Assembly (NCBI GenBank): GCA_910584735.1
Contig: CAJUBM010000137.1
Coordinates: forward strand, 1-6,944
Source: an uncultured Muribaculaceae bacterium
Lineage (GTDB): Bacteria; Bacteroidota; Bacteroidia; Bacteroidales; Muribaculaceae
Direction: 5' to 3'
Length of the DNA: 6,944 nucleotides
Shown: positions 4,204 through 6,944 of the stretch, piece after piece
How the letters are laid out: each line of letters starts with the position of its first letter
How positions within the stretch are numbered: position 1 is the stretch's first letter
Translations under genes and position numbers: made by a program
The notes under the pieces: generated by a model
Database searches by the model: none
Told to the model about the DNA's origin: nothing
Seen by the model: the letters and a program-made list of their open reading frames with translations, nothing else

Positions 4204-6330
4204 ATGGCTAAGATTGACGAACAATTAAGATATACGCGCAACATCGGCATCATGGCCCACATCGATGCCGGTAAGACCACCACATCTGAGCGTATCCTCT
4301 TCTATACCGGCCTTACCCACAAGATTGGCGAGGTCCATGACGGCGCCGCCACCATGGACTGGATGGAGCAGGAGCAGGAACGAGGCATCACCATTACCTC
4401 CGCTGCCACCACCACCTTCTGGAAGTATGCCGGTGACAAATATAAAATCAACCTGATTGACACCCCGGGGCACGTCGACTTTACCGTAGAGGTAGAGCGC
4501 TCGCTCCGTGTGCTTGACGGCGCCGTGGCTACTTTCTGTGCCGTAGGCGGTGTTGAGCCCCAGTCTGAGACCGTGTGGCGTCAGGCCGACAAATATAACG
4601 TTCCCCGTCTGGGCTACGTAAACAAGATGGACCGCTCGGGTGCCAACTTCTTCGAGGTTGTGCGCCAGGTGCGCGAGGTACTCGGCGCCAATCCCTGCCC
4701 GATACAGATTCCTATCGGCGCCGAGGAGACTTTCAAAGGCGTTGTAGACCTTATCACGATGAAGGCCATCTTCTGGCATGATGAGACCATGGGTGCCGAA
4801 TACTCTGTAGAGGAGATTCCCGCCGGTCTCCAGGCCGAGGCCGAGGAGTGGCGCGACAAGATGCTCGAGAAAATCGCCGAGTATGACGACGCCCTCATGG
4901 AGAAGTACTTCGACGATCCCTCCACCATCACCGAGGATGAGATTCGCCGCGCTCTCCGTGCCGCAACCCTGAAGATGGACATCGTGCCGATGACTTGCGG
5001 CTCGTCGTTCAAGAATAAAGGTGTGCAGTGCCTCCTTGACAACGTGTGCGCCTACCTCCCCAGCCCGCTTGACGCAGGTGCCGTGGAAGGCCACGCTATC
5101 GATGACCCCGAGCAGGTAGAGACACGCGAACCCTCCCCCGAGGCTCCGATGTGCGCCCTGGCGTTCAAGATTGCCACCGACCCCTATGTAGGCCGTCTGA
5201 CATTCTTCCGCGTATATTCCGGCGACGTGGTTGCCGGTTCATACGTGCTCAACGCCCGTTCCGACAAGAAGGAGCGCGTTTCGCGTCTGTTCCAGATGCA
5301 CTCCAACAAGCAGAACCCGATGGAGAAAATCGGCTGCGGCGACATAGGCGCAGGCGTAGGTTTCAAGGATATCCGCACCGGTGACACCCTCTGCGACGAG
5401 AACCACCCCATCGTTCTTGAAGCTATGGAGTTCCCCGATCCCGTTATCGGTATCGCCGTAGAGCCTAAGACTCAGAAGGATCTTGACAAACTCGGCGTAG
5501 GTCTGCAGAAACTTGCCGAGGAGGATCCCACCTTCCGCGTGGAGACCAACGAGGAGACCGGCCAGACCGTTATCTCGGGTATGGGCGAGCTTCACCTCGA
5601 CATCATCATCGACCGTCTCCGCCGCGAGTTCAAGGTAGAGTGCAACCAGGGTCGTCCGCAGGTTACCTACAAGGAAGCCATCACCAAGCCTGTAGAACTC
5701 CGCGAGGTGTTCAAGAAACAGACCGGTGGCCGTGGTAAGTTTGCCGACATCATCGTGCGCATCGAGCCGGTTGACGAAGGCTTCGAGGGCAACCTCCAGT
5801 TCGTCGATGAGGTGAAGGGCGGTAACATCCCCAAGGAGTTCATCCCCTCCATCCAGAAAGGCTTTACAAACGCCATGAAGAACGGTGTGCTCGCCGGATA
5901 CCCCGTGGAACGTCTCAAGGTGACCGTTATCGACGGTTCGTTCCACCCCGTGGACTCCGACCAGTTGTCGTTCGAGCTCTGCGCCATACAGGCCTTCAAG
6001 AAAGGCTCTGAGAAGGCAGGCCCCGTGCTGATGGAGCCTATCATGAAGGTAGAGGTTGTAACCCCCGAGGAATCGATGGGTGACGTGATCTCCGACCTTA
6101 ACAAGCGTCGCGGACAGGTAGAGGGTATGGAGACAGCCCGCTCCGGCGCACGTATCGTGAAGGCCCAGGCTCCCCTTGCCGAGATGTTCGGCTATGTGAC
6201 CGCCCTGCGTACCATCACATCGGGCCGCGCTACCTCCACAATGACATTCAGCCACTACGCCGAGGTGTCCTCTTCGATTGCCAAGGCCGTGCTTACTGAG
6301 TGCCAGGGCCGTGTAGACCTCGTTAAATAA
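4204..6330 (+). CDS. fusA: Translation elongation factor G
   Basis: The 708-residue EF-G is the GTPase that drives tRNA-mRNA translocation and, with ribosome recycling factor, subunit splitting. The GTPase motifs are intact: P-loop AHIDAGKTT (residues 18-26), switch I RGITI (60-64), DTPGH with the catalytic His90 (86-90), NKMD (140-143) and GSSFKNKG (266-273). The domain III/IV segments SGMGELHLDI, QTGGRGKF (506-513) and FHPVDSDQ (580-587) follow, then the domain V region MGDVISDLNKRRG and ALRTITSGRA. Length and position after rpsG mark it as the canonical EF-G rather than the diverged Bacteroides EF-G2 paralogue. The start follows TTTTCAAAGCATA, with no Shine-Dalgarno sequence. Strong C-ending codon preference indicates high expression and creates long antisense open frames. 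No tuf follows. Confidence 0.98.
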   Translation: MAKIDEQLRYTRNIGIMAHIDAGKTTTSERILFYTGLTHKIGEVHDGAATMDWMEQEQERGITITSAATTTFWKYAGDKYKINLIDTPGHVDFTVEVERSLRVLDGAVATFCAVGGVEPQSETVWRQADKYNVPRLGYVNKMDRSGANFFEVVRQVREVLGANPCPIQIPIGAEETFKGVVDLITMKAIFWHDETMGAEYSVEEIPAGLQAEAEEWRDKMLEKIAEYDDALMEKYFDDPSTITEDEIRRALRAATLKMDIVPMTCGSSFKNKGVQCLLDNVCAYLPSPLDAGAVEGHAIDDPEQVETREPSPEAPMCALAFKIATDPYVGRLTFFRVYSGDVVAGSYVLNARSDKKERVSRLFQMHSNKQNPMEKIGCGDIGAGVGFKDIRTGDTLCDENHPIVLEAMEFPDPVIGIAVEPKTQKDLDKLGVGLQKLAEEDPTFRVETNEETGQTVISGMGELHLDIIIDRLRREFKVECNQGRPQVTYKEAITKPVELREVFKKQTGGRGKFADIIVRIEPVDEGFEGNLQFVDEVKGGNIPKEFIPSIQKGFTNAMKNGVLAGYPVERLKVTVIDGSFHPVDSDQLSFELCAIQAFKKGSEKAGPVLMEPIMKVEVVTPEESMGDVISDLNKRRGQVEGMETARSGARIVKAQAPLAEMFGYVTALRTITSGRATSTMTFSHYAEVSSSIAKAVLTECQGRVDLVK

Positions 6331-6348
6331 AACAACACTTCCGCCAGA

Positions 6349-6373
6349 GGCGCCCGACATCTCGCCGGGCGTC
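6349..6373 (+). other. GC-rich hairpin in the fusA-rpsJ spacer
   Basis: The gap between fusA and rpsJ is 131 nt. Bases 6349-6356 (GGCGCCCG) pair with 6366-6373 (CGGGCGTC... reading CGGGCGTC) around a 9-nt loop; there is one G-U pair and six central pairs are perfect. No T-run follows directly, since the T7 run at 6442-6448 is about 70 nt away, so this is unlikely to be a terminator. It may be an RNA-processing or stability element, or an attenuating structure at the boundary of the str and S10 groups. Confidence 0.55.
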
Positions 6374-6461
6374 CGCAGCGGTTGACAACTCCGGGAGAGG
6401 CAGTAAATGATTCTTGACTTATTCCGGAAATACGACAACAATTTTTTTACAACTCACCACA

Positions 6462-6767
6462 ATGAGCCAGAAAATCAGAATCAAACTGAAATCTTACGAC
6501 CACAACCTCGTCGACAAGTCGGCTGAGAAGATTGTGAAGACAGTGAAGGCTACAGGCGCCGTTATCTCGGGCCCCATACCCCTGCCCACACACAAGCGTA
6601 TCTTCACCGTGAACCGCTCCACATTCGTAAACAAGAAATCGCGCGAGCAGTTCCAGCTTTCCTCCTACAAGCGCCTTATCGACATCTACAACTCCACCGC
6701 CAAGACCGTGGACGCCCTGATGAAACTCGAGCTTCCTTCGGGCGTGGAGGTAGAAATCAAGGTCTGA
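6462..6767 (+). CDS. rpsJ: 30S ribosomal protein S10
   Basis: The 101-residue uS10 is part of the 30S head and, as NusE, also bridges to NusG in transcription antitermination. The sequence MSQKIRIKLKSYDH, the GPIPLPTHKRIFTVNRS region (about residues 37-53), KKSREQFQLSSYKRLIDI and the end LPSGVEVEIKV match Bacteroidales S10 along the whole length. The frame stays open to an earlier ATG at 6414, which would add 16 residues. That extension (MTYSGNTTTIFLQLTT) is unlike the family, so 6462 is chosen. No Shine-Dalgarno sequence precedes the start; the upstream bases are a T7 run and then ACAACTCACCACA. It is followed by a 125-nt gap to rplC, so it belongs to the S10 group joined directly behind fusA. 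Confidence 0.97.
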   Translation: MSQKIRIKLKSYDHNLVDKSAEKIVKTVKATGAVISGPIPLPTHKRIFTVNRSTFVNKKSREQFQLSSYKRLIDIYNSTAKTVDALMKLELPSGVEVEIKV

Positions 6768-6838
6768 TTCCAGACGGATTTTCAAACAACAAAGAAAATA
6801 AACCAACCACAAATCAATCCCGAGGCCCGATGCCCGGC

Positions 6839-6859
6839 GGCGGGGCGTGAAACTCCGCC
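6839..6859 (+). other. Hairpin in the rpsJ-rplC spacer
   Basis: The 125-nt spacer holds GGCGGGG (6839-6845) pairing with CTCCGCC (6853-6859) around the 7-nt loop CGTGAAA, with one G-U pair. It ends 33 nt before the rplC start, is not followed by a T-run, and resembles the GC-rich hairpins in the rpsL-rpsG and fusA-rpsJ gaps. The first 50 bases of the spacer are A-rich and look unstructured. Confidence 0.5.
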
Positions 6860-6892
6860 TGATTCCGAGTATGGCCTCTAAAACAAACTGAA

Positions 6893-6944
6893 ATGCCAGG
6901 ATTATTAGGAAAGAAAATCGGAATGACATCCGTTTTCAGTGCCG
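6893..6944 (+). CDS. rplC: 50S ribosomal protein L3, N-terminal fragment (cut by window end)
   Basis: The first 17 codons read MPGLLGKKIGMTSVFSA, the canonical start of Bacteroidales uL3 (GLLGKKIGMT-F). uL3 is an early-assembly 23S rRNA-binding protein that reaches toward the peptidyl-transferase centre. The position directly after rpsJ is the standard S10-operon order. There is no Shine-Dalgarno sequence; AAACAAACTGAA precedes ATG. The rest of the gene lies beyond the window. Confidence 0.95.
   Translation, partial: MPGLLGKKIGMTSVFSA

Noticed and set aside
5239..6441. 400-codon open frame on the minus strand across fusA
   Set aside because: It is an exact antisense shadow of fusA, created by codon bias in a highly expressed GC-rich gene. 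It has no domain, promoter or ribosome-binding support; the same applies to 4225-5094 and 3070-3504 on the minus strand.
6442..6448. T7 run before rpsJ, considered as a terminator separating str from S10
   Set aside because: There is no stable stem directly before it; the GC-rich hairpin is about 70 nt upstream, so read-through into rpsJ is more likely.
6414..6461. Upstream ATG that would lengthen S10 by 16 residues
   Set aside because: The extension does not resemble any S10 N-terminus, while MSQKIRIKLKSYDH at 6462 is the canonical family start.

Overview
This window reads as chromosomal DNA from a member of the Bacteroidales. The ribosomal proteins and EF-G match Bacteroides/Muribaculaceae-type sequences throughout. 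Promoters fit the Bacteroidetes pattern (TTTG, about 19-21 nt, TAnnTTTG). The str-operon genes start with ATG after A-rich leaders and lack a Shine-Dalgarno sequence. There is also a BspA-like leucine-rich-repeat surface protein with a C-terminal sorting-type tail. A gut Muribaculaceae-like organism is my best guess, from memory of protein families only.

Layout: (1) Bases 1-620 hold the remains of a hip toxin-antitoxin locus on the minus strand. An intact HipB-type repressor (271-501) overlaps by ATGA a HipA N-terminal/HipS-like reading frame that stops after 52 codons (116-274). Just beyond the stop lies a 28-bp-arm inverted repeat (1-95). Upstream of hipB are three 18-bp pseudo-palindromes, related to TATACCC-N4-GGGTATA and spaced exactly 41 bp centre to centre, which straddle a clear promoter. 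(2) Bases 623-2599 encode a 658-residue secreted BspA-like protein on the minus strand, with LRR_5 repeats, a fibronectin-III-like domain that seems to contain an inserted beta-sandwich, and a sorting-type tail. (3) Bases 2600-3051 are a divergent intergenic region. It has a C8 tract in the BspA-like leader, a promoter for each direction, and a 130-nt rpsL leader with a hairpin and a small overlapping ORF. (4) Bases 3052-6944 are the str/S10 junction on the plus strand: rpsL, rpsG, fusA, rpsJ and the start of rplC. This is the usual Bacteroidetes order with no tuf after fusA.

The str/S10 genes together supply 30S proteins S12, S7 and S10, the translocase EF-G and 50S protein L3, and are probably co-transcribed from the promoter at 2884-2915. 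Three of the four intercistronic gaps are long (125-228 nt), and each contains a GC-rich hairpin. The most interesting signals are the regularly spaced operator array of the broken hip locus and the structured gaps and leader of the ribosomal operon.
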